Shown here piece by piece: positions 1-5,812 of a DNA stretch of 13,923 nt (its first letter is position 1; each line of letters opens with the position of its first letter). The stretch spans positions 1-13,923 of the forward strand of contig CANDEX010000042.1 in the NCBI GenBank assembly GCA_947383875.1, given 5' to 3'. The notes under the pieces were generated by a model. That model searched no databases, had not been told where the DNA came from, and was given only the letters and a program-made list of their open reading frames with translations. Source of the stretch: an uncultured Azospirillum sp. (GTDB lineage Bacteria; Pseudomonadota; Alphaproteobacteria; RF32; CAG-239). A program made the position numbers and the translations under genes.

Positions 1-245
1 AATTACCTGAAGGATATCGCGTCCCCGACATCCGGGAGTTAACATTAATTCACTTAAATATCGAGGACGTAAATGCCGGATTAACAGCCGCAAACGGTGA
101 AAAACTGGAAAGCTGGTATTGGTCCTCTACCGAGTACGGTAATACCAGTGCGTGGGGTTTCGCTATGGGTAATGGTAGTAGGTACAACAGCAGTAAGAAC
201 GGTAACAATAACTACGTCAGGCCGGTTCTCGCTGTTAAGCTTTAA
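1..245 (+). CDS. C-terminal end of a DUF1566/C-type-lectin-like protein, probable DGR target (5' partial)
   Basis: The open frame begins at base 3 and gives the last 80 residues of a protein cut by the window edge. The first part reads LPEGYRVPDIRELTLI, typical of the Lcl/DUF1566 fold. It is followed by WYWSSTEY and, at the very end, NYVRPVLAVKL. These motifs mark the C-type-lectin/formylglycine-generating-enzyme-like scaffold that displays variable residues in many diversity-generating retroelements. Between them lies a 25-residue Asn/Gly/Ser-rich stretch. The protein would be a binding or receptor-recognition protein, for instance on a phage tail or cell surface, but the N-terminal part that would show its location is missing. 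DUF1566 proteins also occur without DGRs, so the fold is more certain than the hypervariability. Confidence 0.75.
   Translation, partial: LPEGYRVPDIRELTLIHLNIEDVNAGLTAANGEKLESWYWSSTEYGNTSAWGFAMGNGSRYNSSKNGNNNYVRPVLAVKL
114..236 (+). other. Candidate DGR variable region (VR)
   Basis: In the codons for residues 45-71 of the partial protein, 22 of 27 end in T or C. Most are AAY or one or two A-substitutions from AAY (GGT, AGT, AGC, ACC, TAC, TTC, GCT). This is the footprint of adenine-directed mutagenic retrohoming, in which template AAY codons are diversified. The flanks (WSSTEY before, VRPVLAV after) are not of this kind. The template repeat and reverse transcriptase are not in the window and would lie to the left if local. 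Confidence 0.55.
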
Positions 246-258
246 CTATTTAGCTATT

Positions 259-285
259 TTGAGGGTGGCGGAATAGGTAGACGCT
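259..285 (+). pseudogene. tRNA-Leu-like 5' half (acceptor strand and D-arm only)
   Basis: GGTGGCGGAATAGGTAGACG (264-283) matches the conserved start of bacterial tRNA-Leu. T266 sits at tRNA position 8, the D-stem GCG (268-270) pairs with CGC (282-284), and the loop carries the GG of the A box. After base 285 there is no pairing anticodon arm, variable arm, GTTC T-loop or CCA, and the ribosome binding site of the next gene starts at about 294. It is therefore a truncated tRNA relic or a tRNA-like element, not a working tRNA. Confidence 0.55.
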
Positions 286-307
286 AAAAAGATAAAGGAG
301 ATTAATA

Positions 308-442
308 ATGTTTGATTTTAATTGTTTCGTATTTGGATGGTTTTGCGCACTTGTTGTTATCGCTATTATAGAAAAGCGCGCTTCAGCTTTTGTTGTTTGC
401 TTATTCGGCGCGGTAGTTCATGCTGCCATTTTATGGAGATAA
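308..442 (+). CDS. Small two-helix membrane protein of 44 residues
   Basis: The ATG at 308 has an excellent ribosome binding site (AAAGGAG, 294-300) at a 7-base spacing. The product begins MFDFNCFVFGWFCALVVIAI, has a short charged turn (EKR, residues 22-24), and then a second hydrophobic stretch ending in LWR. That gives two membrane segments with almost no soluble part. Position and size fit a small phage membrane peptide such as a holin or superinfection-exclusion factor, but no family is recognisable and no lysin gene is adjacent. The stop at 440-442 lies just before the next gene's start at 447, and that gene's ribosome binding site is inside this one, suggesting coupled translation. Confidence 0.6.
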   Translation: MFDFNCFVFGWFCALVVIAIIEKRASAFVVCLFGAVVHAAILWR

Positions 443-446
443 GCCA

Positions 447-833
447 ATGTCATATTTAGAAGAACTTTTGCCCGAGTTCAGAAACGGGGCAAAGATTAGG
501 CGAAAAGATTGGGGAGAGAAAAAATATATTAAATTATGTGGATTGTATGCAAAAGATGAATACGGTGACAGTTACTTTTTAGAACCTAACGAATTAACAG
601 CGGATGATTGGGAAATTTACCAAGAGCCTATTGATTGGGATTATATCATCAAAAATAAATGTCTGTGCTGGCTTTGGGATAATGGCTTAGGAAGGAGAGA
701 AACAGGATTGCTAATCTCAGTCAACATGGATGAAGAATATCCTTTTGAAGATAACAACAATATGGGGTTTAAAAAGTGCCGCCCCGTACGCAGAGATGAA
801 GTAACTTTTTATGAGGGTAGAGAAAGTGAGTGA
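447..833 (+). CDS. Phage-type protein with N-terminal Tad2-like (DUF2829-type) domain, candidate anti-Thoeris
   Basis: The ATG at 447 is preferred over an in-frame ATG at 420 because GGAG at 435-438 is correctly spaced from it. The product is 128 residues. Residues 4-58 (LEELLPEFRNGAKIRRKDW, then KYIKL, ending ADDWEIY) follow the layout of the DUF2829/Tad2-like family: a short helix, a K-x-x-R-x-x-W strand, a YI strand and a closing DDWE. Characterised Tad2 proteins sequester the cyclic-ADP-ribose signal of Thoeris defence. Residues 63-122 form a second module (CLCWLWDN ... CRPVRRDEVTFY) of a type found in phage-associated small proteins. Family membership is judged by eye; anti-defence activity is inference, and many DUF2829 proteins are untested. 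It sits in a cassette of small phage genes, where anti-defence genes often occur. Confidence 0.6.
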   Translation: MSYLEELLPEFRNGAKIRRKDWGEKKYIKLCGLYAKDEYGDSYFLEPNELTADDWEIYQEPIDWDYIIKNKCLCWLWDNGLGRRETGLLISVNMDEEYPFEDNNNMGFKKCRPVRRDEVTFYEGRESE

Positions 834-1041
834 AAATAAACCACAAGTTGGCGATATATGGGAAATATATGACCCTAACGCAGGAACGTATAAAGCTATA
901 GTCATTAATACATCTGACTTTGTCAATCCTTATTGTATTACTGAGGATTTTCAGGGAGCATTTTTATGGGGATATACTACTGAAACATATATCGGCAAAA
1001 GCAAAGCTAATATCAACGATTTGTTTGAGATTAGGGAGTAA
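826..1041 (+). CDS. Small phage-type protein of unknown function (about 71 residues)
   Basis: The frame is open from an ATG at 811, but a GTG at 826, overlapping the previous stop (831-833) and preceded by GAGGG, looks like the better start; the longer form would have 76 residues. The product has a soluble beta-type character: SENKPQVGDIWEIYD at the N-terminus, a hydrophobic core around residues 30-50, and a closing YIGKSKANINDLFEIRE. Short proteins opening with VGDIWE and ending in this kind of motif are common in phage and island cassettes, but no function is known to me. It is packed between its neighbours with overlap on one side and 5 bases on the other, so it is probably co-transcribed. 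Confidence 0.6.
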   Translation: MSENKPQVGDIWEIYDPNAGTYKAIVINTSDFVNPYCITEDFQGAFLWGYTTETYIGKSKANINDLFEIRE

Positions 1042-1046
1042 GTAGA

Positions 1047-1226
1047 ATGAATTTTTATGAAGCAAGAGTTGACGTTTTAGAAAATGAAAAAGAAGAACTA
1101 CAACAAAAGCTAGATATTGCGATGGATGCTTTGGAAAAATACAAAATAGAAGATGAAACAAACAATATCAGTGAGGATGTTAGATTTGCGGAAATCGCTT
1201 TAGCAAAGATAGCGGAGATTAAGTGA
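1047..1226 (+). CDS. Small coiled-coil protein of 59 residues
   Basis: The ATG at 1047 follows GGAG (1034-1037) and lies 5 bases after the previous stop. The product is almost entirely helical and charged. Residues 1-35 (MNFYEARVDVLENEKEELQ and on) have heptad-like hydrophobic spacing, suggesting a coiled coil. A short polar break (ETNNISED) is followed by a second helix ending AKIAEIK. The stop TGA (1224-1226) overlaps the next ATG (1226-1228), a coupling arrangement. No family is recognised. It may be a small oligomeric accessory or phage regulatory protein; that is a guess from shape alone. Confidence 0.55.
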   Translation: MNFYEARVDVLENEKEELQQKLDIAMDALEKYKIEDETNNISEDVRFAEIALAKIAEIK

Positions 1227-1369
1227 TGTATAAATATGCAATTTATGATGTAACAACTGGAGATTGTGTAAGTGCTTTTGTTGTAGAGCAGTATTTAGGC
1301 GAAGAAGCAGATGTTGAGGTTAAACTTATTGATGAAGTAAATGATGAAGAAGAGGAGTACGAAGAATGA
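1226..1369 (+). CDS. Small acidic protein of 47 residues
   Basis: It begins with an ATG sharing one base with the previous stop and ends with a TGA inside the ATGA that starts the next gene, so both ends are translationally coupled. The product begins MYKYAIYDVTTGDCVSAFVV and becomes strongly acidic, ending NDEEEEYEE. Small acidic phage proteins sometimes mimic DNA or bind nucleic-acid-binding host proteins, but nothing here proves that. Its reality is supported mainly by the seamless overlaps and the lack of competing frames. Confidence 0.5.
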   Translation: MYKYAIYDVTTGDCVSAFVVEQYLGEEADVEVKLIDEVNDEEEEYEE

Positions 1370-1695
1370 GTTTAACAGAAGATTGGAAAGATGGAAAGCT
1401 TTTGAAATGTGAAAGATATTGGGTAAAAAGCCCTGTCTTTATTGGAGCAAAGCCTGCTTTTCTAAACATTGATAATAGCTTTGATGTGGACGGAACAATT
1501 TATCCCGTTTCTTATCATTTAGAAGTCCTTGCTTCTTGTAATTATAAAAAACTGCAGAGCATGAAAGATTTGTTGAGAGATTGTCGGAAACAACTTCAAT
1601 CCGAAGCCTATAATCCTGATACAGATACAGTTTATAATAGTGTTGTAAACTTAATAAAGCGTATCAATACCGCTCTTGGTGAAAGTGAGGAATGA
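1366..1695 (+). CDS. Hypothetical phage-type protein of 109 residues
   Basis: It starts in an ATGA overlap with the upstream acidic gene; GAGGAG (about 1351-1356) lies 9 to 10 bases before the ATG. The N-terminal half (MSLTEDWKDGKLLKCERYWV, then a beta-rich region with DGTIYPVSYH) resembles a small beta-sheet domain. The C-terminal half, from about residue 63, is helical (SMKDLLRDCRKQLQSEAYN, then VVNLIKRINTALGE). Similar short proteins that open with DWK-DG-L appear in prophage cassettes, but I cannot attach a function. Its stop overlaps the start of the next gene. Confidence 0.6.
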   Translation: MSLTEDWKDGKLLKCERYWVKSPVFIGAKPAFLNIDNSFDVDGTIYPVSYHLEVLASCNYKKLQSMKDLLRDCRKQLQSEAYNPDTDTVYNSVVNLIKRINTALGESEE

Positions 1696-1868
1696 TGATA
1701 AGAACAGAAATAACATGGCAAATCCTTGTTGATGAAGAGACAGACAGAAAATTCGGCATTTCTTTTGACGATTTCACCACTGTTTCTAAATTAACAGCAA
1801 AAGGCTGCTCTTTATCACAAATTCAACACATCATGCGCCAACAGCGCAATTTTCAAACAAAACATTAA
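1692..1868 (+). CDS. Small hypothetical protein of 57-58 residues
   Basis: Two adjacent ATG codons (1692 and 1695) overlap the TGA of the preceding gene; GTGAGG just upstream serves either, with better spacing for 1695. The product, MIRTEITWQILVDEETDRKF onward, has a strand-rich start and then FDDFTTVSKLTAKGCSLSQIQ, a helix-turn-helix-like helical end that is basic (HIMRQQRNFQTKH). It is the last gene of the coupled cassette before the xis/int module. A small DNA-binding role is possible, but no family is recognised. Confidence 0.5.
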   Translation: MMIRTEITWQILVDEETDRKFGISFDDFTTVSKLTAKGCSLSQIQHIMRQQRNFQTKH

Positions 1869-1876
1869 AAAACCAC

Positions 1877-1940
1877 GGGGCGGCTATTATTATGCGTTTT
1901 CTCATTAAAAATCTCTCATGTTGACTACAACCACCGCCCC
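1877..1940. repeat. Inverted repeat GGGGCGG / CCGCCCC upstream of the excisionase-like gene
   Basis: GGGGCGG at 1877-1883 is complementary to CCGCCCC at 1934-1940. These arms are conspicuously GC-rich in an AT-rich leader and enclose about 50 bases. There is no T-run after the right arm, so it does not look like a terminator. It may be an operator, a binding-site pair or a leader structure for the xis/int transcript. A TTGACT (1921-1926) lies just before the right arm but has no good -10 box. Confidence 0.35.
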
Positions 1941-1973
1941 ACCTTTTCAACTTTTTAACGGAGACTTTTAAAA

Positions 1974-2360
1974 ATGATTCGACAAACTTGTCAAAATAAT
2001 ATAAAGAGAGTCTTAAACGCTAAAGAAGCACAGGCTTATCTTGGTATTCCGCGTTATTCCTTTGAAAAAGCCGTCCAAAATGGTGATATTGAATATAAAC
2101 TCATTGGGCGCAAAAAATTTTATCCCGTCTGGTGTTTAGATAAATGGCAAAACGACACAACGAACCATATAGATTGTTCAAAAGAGGCGACATCTACCAT
2201 GCCTATATCTCGTATATTGACGAAAACGGAGCCAGAATACAGTTTAGAGAGACTACTCGAACAACGGATGAAGCAAAAGCAATCCAATATTGCATCAAGA
2301 GAATTGCGCAATTGCAAAAGAAAGCTCGTCAACAAGCCAATGGTGAATTGCCCTGCATAA
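1974..2360 (+). CDS. Excisionase-like helix-turn-helix protein overlapping the integrase gene
   Basis: The ATG at 1974 has a GGAG (1960-1963) about 10 bases upstream. Residues 10-62 (VLNAKEAQAYLGIPRYSFEK, then GDIEYKLIGRKKFYPVWCLDKW) are a clear MerR/excisionase-type winged HTH of the kind that directs integrase in element excision. The frame stays open to 128 residues and overlaps the integrase by 217 bases in another frame. Residues 63-128 are polar and basic, including a KQKQSN stretch. It is uncertain whether this tail is selected protein or incidental readthrough over the integrase start. The pairing HTH-integrase at an element end supports the excisionase call. Confidence 0.65.
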   Translation: MIRQTCQNNIKRVLNAKEAQAYLGIPRYSFEKAVQNGDIEYKLIGRKKFYPVWCLDKWQNDTTNHIDCSKEATSTMPISRILTKTEPEYSLERLLEQRMKQKQSNIASRELRNCKRKLVNKPMVNCPA

Positions 2361-3223
2361 CCATTGACGAGGCGTTTGCCCGTTATTTTCAGGAAAAAGG
2401 CCAATATCTAACTCTCCCCCAACAAAGATTAAGCCGCTTATCAAAACTCAAACATGATTTAAAAATATACTATTTACACGAAATTACCGAACTGCAAATA
2501 AACAGCTTCATTACTCAAAATCGCGGCACACTAAGCAATTCCACAATAAACCGCTATCTTTACCTTCTTTCCGCCGTTTTAAGAACCGCAAACGAAGAAT
2601 GGAAAGTAAAAACTTACCCCATCAGGCTTTCAAAATTTAAACTTAAAGAACCTGCTGAAAATATCAAATATCTGAAAGATTGGAATTATGCTCAAAGAAT
2701 AATAGATAAAGCTGCGGATCATTTAAAGCCAATTATATATACGGCACTCTATACAGGATTTCGCGAAAGTAACATCCTTAATCTTAAATGGTCAGAAATA
2801 GATTTTAACACCGGACAAATAACATTGAAAGTCAAGGATTCCACAAAATCCGGAGGAAAAATCCACACAATGCCAATTGCCAAGCCTTTAATGGCGATCC
2901 TTGAAAATCAACCCAAAATTAATAACTATGTTTTTAACTATAAAAATAAACCAATCAAAAGCATCTCTACTGCTTGGCGCAATATTTTCTATAAAAGAAA
3001 CACAAGAAAATCTTTTAGTAGGGAATTGAAAGATCCAACCTTGCCTTACACAAACTTTCATACACTACGCCATACTTTTGCAACTTGGGTTTTGCGCAAA
3101 ACAAAAAATCTAAGAACGACAAAAGAACTTTTAGGCCATGCTAATATCAATACAACATTAAAGTATGCGCACACGCTTGACGATGAAAAACGTCAAGCAC
3201 TAGATTCAGTTTTCATCGATTAA
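2144..3223 (+). CDS. Tyrosine recombinase/phage integrase
   Basis: This is a site-specific recombinase of 359 residues, the usual length for phage and island integrases. Residues 8-60 resemble the N-terminal arm-binding region (YRLFKRGDIYHAYISYI). Residues 72-160 form the SAM-like core-binding domain. The catalytic domain from about 176 contains all expected residues: R207 in TGFRESNILNLKW, K235 in the beta-hairpin, H306 and R309 in HTLRHTFATW, H332 in LGHANI and the nucleophile Y341 in TTLKYAHT. It should therefore be active. The start at 2144 lacks a strong ribosome binding site and lies inside the HTH gene, suggesting translational coupling. It is transcribed toward tRNA-Phe, whose 3' end lies 140 bases beyond the stop and is the likely attB. 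It would catalyse integration and, with the HTH protein, excision. Confidence 0.92.
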   Translation: MAKRHNEPYRLFKRGDIYHAYISYIDENGARIQFRETTRTTDEAKAIQYCIKRIAQLQKKARQQANGELPCITIDEAFARYFQEKGQYLTLPQQRLSRLSKLKHDLKIYYLHEITELQINSFITQNRGTLSNSTINRYLYLLSAVLRTANEEWKVKTYPIRLSKFKLKEPAENIKYLKDWNYAQRIIDKAADHLKPIIYTALYTGFRESNILNLKWSEIDFNTGQITLKVKDSTKSGGKIHTMPIAKPLMAILENQPKINNYVFNYKNKPIKSISTAWRNIFYKRNTRKSFSRELKDPTLPYTNFHTLRHTFATWVLRKTKNLRTTKELLGHANINTTLKYAHTLDDEKRQALDSVFID

Positions 3224-3332
3224 TACCAGATTCGTTTTTGTGCAAAAATTGTGCAACTTTAACAAAAAGACTCGGCATTTTTTGCCCCAAAACAACATTT
3301 ACAAAAAAACCTCCGCTATCATTTAGATACAA

Positions 3333-3360
3333 TAAAAGCCTTGGAAAACCAAGGCTTTTA
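3333..3360 (-). terminator. Hairpin terminator of tRNA-Phe, possibly bidirectional
   Basis: A perfect 12-base-pair stem (3333-3344 with 3349-3360, core AAAAGCCTTGG) closes a 4-base loop. It begins two bases after the tRNA CCA end. On the minus strand it ends in TTTTATTG, and its A/T-flanked stem could also stop integrase transcripts from the other side. Confidence 0.75.
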
Positions 3361-3362
3361 GA

Positions 3363-3438
<76 letters not shown>

Positions 3439-3455
3439 ATCTGTTGACGAAGAGG

Positions 3456-3484
3456 TTTATAAAACATATTTTTCCGCTTGTCTA
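3456..3484 (-). promoter_or_regulatory. Sigma-70-type promoter of tRNA-Phe
   Basis: On the minus strand TAGACA (3484-3479) and TATAAA (3461-3456) are separated by exactly 17 bases, each one mismatch from consensus. The predicted start lies about 10 bases before the mature tRNA 5' end, giving a short leader. Confidence 0.7.
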
Positions 3485-3533
3485 GTTAAAAATGACATTG
3501 TGCAAAAAAATTTTCATCAACACACTTTTTTAT

Positions 3534-5711
3534 CTAGCGGACAAAGATTTTTGCCTGCATTAACGCCCGGCGCATCGCCTTATCTGAAATGTGATACATT
3601 TCTCTGCGCTCCTGAAAGGCTTCATACTTCCGGTAAACAGCTTCCTCCCCTCGCGATATCTCTTCCAAACGGCCGATTTGCTGTTGCAACTCATCTGAAC
3701 GCAATATCATATCCTTATATTCCGTAATTGCAGAGGCCAGAGAATCTTCCTCGAGTAATTTCTCATCTTCTGTTAACAAAATATCGTCAATTCGTTTTTT
3801 ATTATCTTCATGAATCGGTTTAATTGCTTTAAAATAGCTGTCAATCAAGCCGCTCATAAATTTCCTGGCTTCCGGACTATAATTTTCATAGCCGTTCAAT
3901 TCCTCCAGGATTTTCTCCTTTGCTCCCGGATACGGCTGAACATCCAAATATAAAGGAACAACCAAATTTGCACTGACCAAGTAACTGAAATCATCCGCAT
4001 ATACATTTGCTTTTTCGCCAGAAAGCTCCGGATAGGTATTAACAGCATAACTTACAAAATCACTTAACGTTTCATATTGATTCTGATGTACTGTTTCAAT
4101 CTTTTCCACCAAATTTTCGGTAACGATTTCATCTTCACTCTCTAAATCCCGCTTCTGCAGCTGAAAATTCTGCAACATCAGATTCGCAACATCCCGTTTG
4201 GCAGGACTATGCGGCAGTTTTGCCAGCTTATCAATAAAAACATCAGAGTTTTCGTCTGCATCCAGAACCGTTTCACGCGGAAAAAAATCCTGAATATTAT
4301 AATTCTTGTCAAAAGTATCAACAACCAGTTCAATAACGCGGGAGGCCTCATCGCTTAACCCTTCTTCCCGGCTTATCTTGTCTAACGTTTTCTGGCTGAT
4401 GCCGGAATCATTTAACACTATTCCCAGATAGTTTTCTGCTGCCTCAGCCAAAACAACAAATTTTCCGGCGAAAGCCAAAGCTTCTTCCTTAAACAGTTGC
4501 ACTTTCTCCTCATTGCCGCCGAACATTTCTTCTTTTTCATCATCGTCGTCATCACTATCATCCGCTGAATTTTGCTTATCACTCCAAAATTCATCCAACC
4601 CGCGGTCAATTTCACTTGTTTCGTTCCACAGCATCTGACTCCAGCCGCCAAGAACCAATCCTAACCTTTCCTGCCATTCCGGAGAATGCAACGCAGCACC
4701 GGCTGTTTCATACTTACACCAAAAAGCACTTTCGCTATTAACCTTCTGAAACGCTTCGTCATTTTCTAAATTTTCCAGATAATCGGGTAAAGGCTTTCCG
4801 TCTTTCCAGCGTTTTTCAGTCTTTTTCTCCCGCATATTACCCAGCGAATAGATTTCATCCTGAAGCTGCTCACTGTCAGCCACATCCCCTAAAACACCTT
4901 GCATTTTATTCAGATAATACTCAGGATAATTCCAACTTTTCATCTTTTTCTGGACGCTATGAATAACCTGCTTAAGACTTTCTACGGGTGTCATCAAAGA
5001 AAGCAAAAGCTTGTCATTGCTGTCCGAAAAATCCCAACTTTCATGAAGCCGGTCACGAAGAGAAACAGCAACTTCCCCCGCGTTTACTTTTCCTTTGCCC
5101 GATAAAAATTCATTCCCGACGTCACATAATATATTATTAATATCATCTCCGTCTTGCTCATCTACCACCAAACCGAAACTTTCCATAACAACGGCCACTT
5201 GTTCCGACAAATTCCGTTGTTCTATTTCATCAAACATCTGCTGCTGAAATTCAGATTTTTTCGTCTGAATTTCCTGAAGCGATAACCCCAAAGTATGATA
5301 CAGCCAGTATTTATTCTTAATATGCTCAGATGAAGAATTCATATTGACAAACGCGGCATCAAGCTGCTGAGGCAAAGTAGCGGTATTTCCGTCATACCAA
5401 GGACGTATCCCCGAAAAGCGCTGCTTCATTTCCACGGCCAATGTATGAGATAATGCCATAAAATACCGGCTGCGGCCATAATCATCTTCACCGCTGACAT
5501 TCGGAACGCGCATATTCGAACCATAATGCAGGTTCAGCTCCCATACCACATTTTCCAAGGCCGGAAACTCTTTAGACAGCGTCTTAATATATTCGGCATA
5601 CTGCTCGACAGACATATCCGTGCTTTTTCCGGCCAAAGAAACTCTCTCTGCCGCCAAAGCAAAAGTTTTCATAAAACGCAAGTTTAACTGGGATTCGTTT
5701 TTGTATCGCAT
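3534..5711 (-). CDS. Large unrecognised acidic, helical protein (about 725 residues)
   Basis: I do not recognise a family. The frame is open from 5750, but the preferred start is the ATG at 5711 (MRYKNESQLNLRFMKTFALA): a GGATGG lies about 6 bases upstream, and the 5750 start would fall upstream of the predicted transcription start. There is no signal peptide and no membrane segment, so it should be cytoplasmic. Nearly the whole length is helix-forming and rich in Glu, Lys, Gln and Leu. A very acidic linker (DDSDDDDDEKEE, about residue 384-395 from this start) divides it into two halves. The C-terminus is coiled-coil-like (LQQQIGRLEEISRGEEAVYR) and ends in a basic segment. It lies alone between flgE and tRNA-Phe with its own apparent promoter. 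A scaffold or effector role is conceivable; nothing in the sequence decides it. Confidence 0.8.
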   Translation of the reverse strand: MRYKNESQLNLRFMKTFALAAERVSLAGKSTDMSVEQYAEYIKTLSKEFPALENVVWELNLHYGSNMRVPNVSGEDDYGRSRYFMALSHTLAVEMKQRFSGIRPWYDGNTATLPQQLDAAFVNMNSSSEHIKNKYWLYHTLGLSLQEIQTKKSEFQQQMFDEIEQRNLSEQVAVVMESFGLVVDEQDGDDINNILCDVGNEFLSGKGKVNAGEVAVSLRDRLHESWDFSDSNDKLLLSLMTPVESLKQVIHSVQKKMKSWNYPEYYLNKMQGVLGDVADSEQLQDEIYSLGNMREKKTEKRWKDGKPLPDYLENLENDEAFQKVNSESAFWCKYETAGAALHSPEWQERLGLVLGGWSQMLWNETSEIDRGLDEFWSDKQNSADDSDDDDDEKEEMFGGNEEKVQLFKEEALAFAGKFVVLAEAAENYLGIVLNDSGISQKTLDKISREEGLSDEASRVIELVVDTFDKNYNIQDFFPRETVLDADENSDVFIDKLAKLPHSPAKRDVANLMLQNFQLQKRDLESEDEIVTENLVEKIETVHQNQYETLSDFVSYAVNTYPELSGEKANVYADDFSYLVSANLVVPLYLDVQPYPGAKEKILEELNGYENYSPEARKFMSGLIDSYFKAIKPIHEDNKKRIDDILLTEDEKLLEEDSLASAITEYKDMILRSDELQQQIGRLEEISRGEEAVYRKYEAFQERREMYHISDKAMRRALMQAKIFVR

Positions 5712-5739
5712 TATTGCCATCCATAAAAAATTATGTCTA

Positions 5740-5769
5740 ACAATACACAAAAACAGCCGTTTTTGTCAA
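5740..5769 (-). promoter_or_regulatory. Probable promoter of the large unrecognised gene, inside the flgE terminator loop
   Basis: Minus-strand TTGACA (5769-5764) is a perfect -35 box, followed after 18 bases by TATTGT (5745-5740), four of six matches to the -10 consensus. The predicted start near 5733 leaves about 20 bases to the ATG at 5711. The -35 lies in the hairpin loop of the upstream terminator. Confidence 0.5.
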
Positions 5770-5789
5770 CAAACAATTACGGCTGTTTT
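5750..5789 (-). terminator. Rho-independent terminator of flgE
   Basis: On the minus strand AAAACAGCCGT (5789-5779) pairs with ACGGCTGTTTT (5760-5750) across an 18-base loop and runs into further T residues. It starts 24 bases after the flgE stop codon. Confidence 0.75.
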
Positions 5790-5812
5790 CCATTTTCACA
5801 AAATACAATCAG

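Larger units (their letters stand above)
1..3362. mobile_element. Right end of an integrated phage-like element in tRNA-Phe
   Basis: The stretch combines a DGR-like variable protein end, a compact run of small phage-type genes, an excisionase-like HTH gene and an intact tyrosine integrase that points at the 3' end of tRNA-Phe. Tyrosine-recombinase elements commonly integrate into the 3' part of tRNA genes with the integrase next to the junction, which is the geometry seen here. The left end lies outside the window, so its size and class (prophage, satellite or integrative element) cannot be decided. No capsid, tail or conjugation genes are visible. The boundary next to the tRNA is inferred. 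Confidence 0.6.

Noticed and set aside
259..350. A complete tRNA-Leu gene
   Set aside because: Only the acceptor 5' strand and D-arm are present; no anticodon arm, T-loop or CCA can be found downstream.
1974..3223. HTH and integrase frames as one frameshifted fusion gene
   Set aside because: Each has its own start and a complete set of family landmarks, and separate xis and int genes are the normal arrangement.
1..3362. A DGR template repeat or reverse transcriptase within the window
   Set aside because: By eye I found no second copy of the variable-region flanks and no reverse-transcriptase motif in any frame.
5712..5750. N-terminal extension of the large unrecognised protein from the ATG at 5750
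   Set aside because: It begins in the terminator hairpin, upstream of the predicted transcription start, and has no ribosome binding site.
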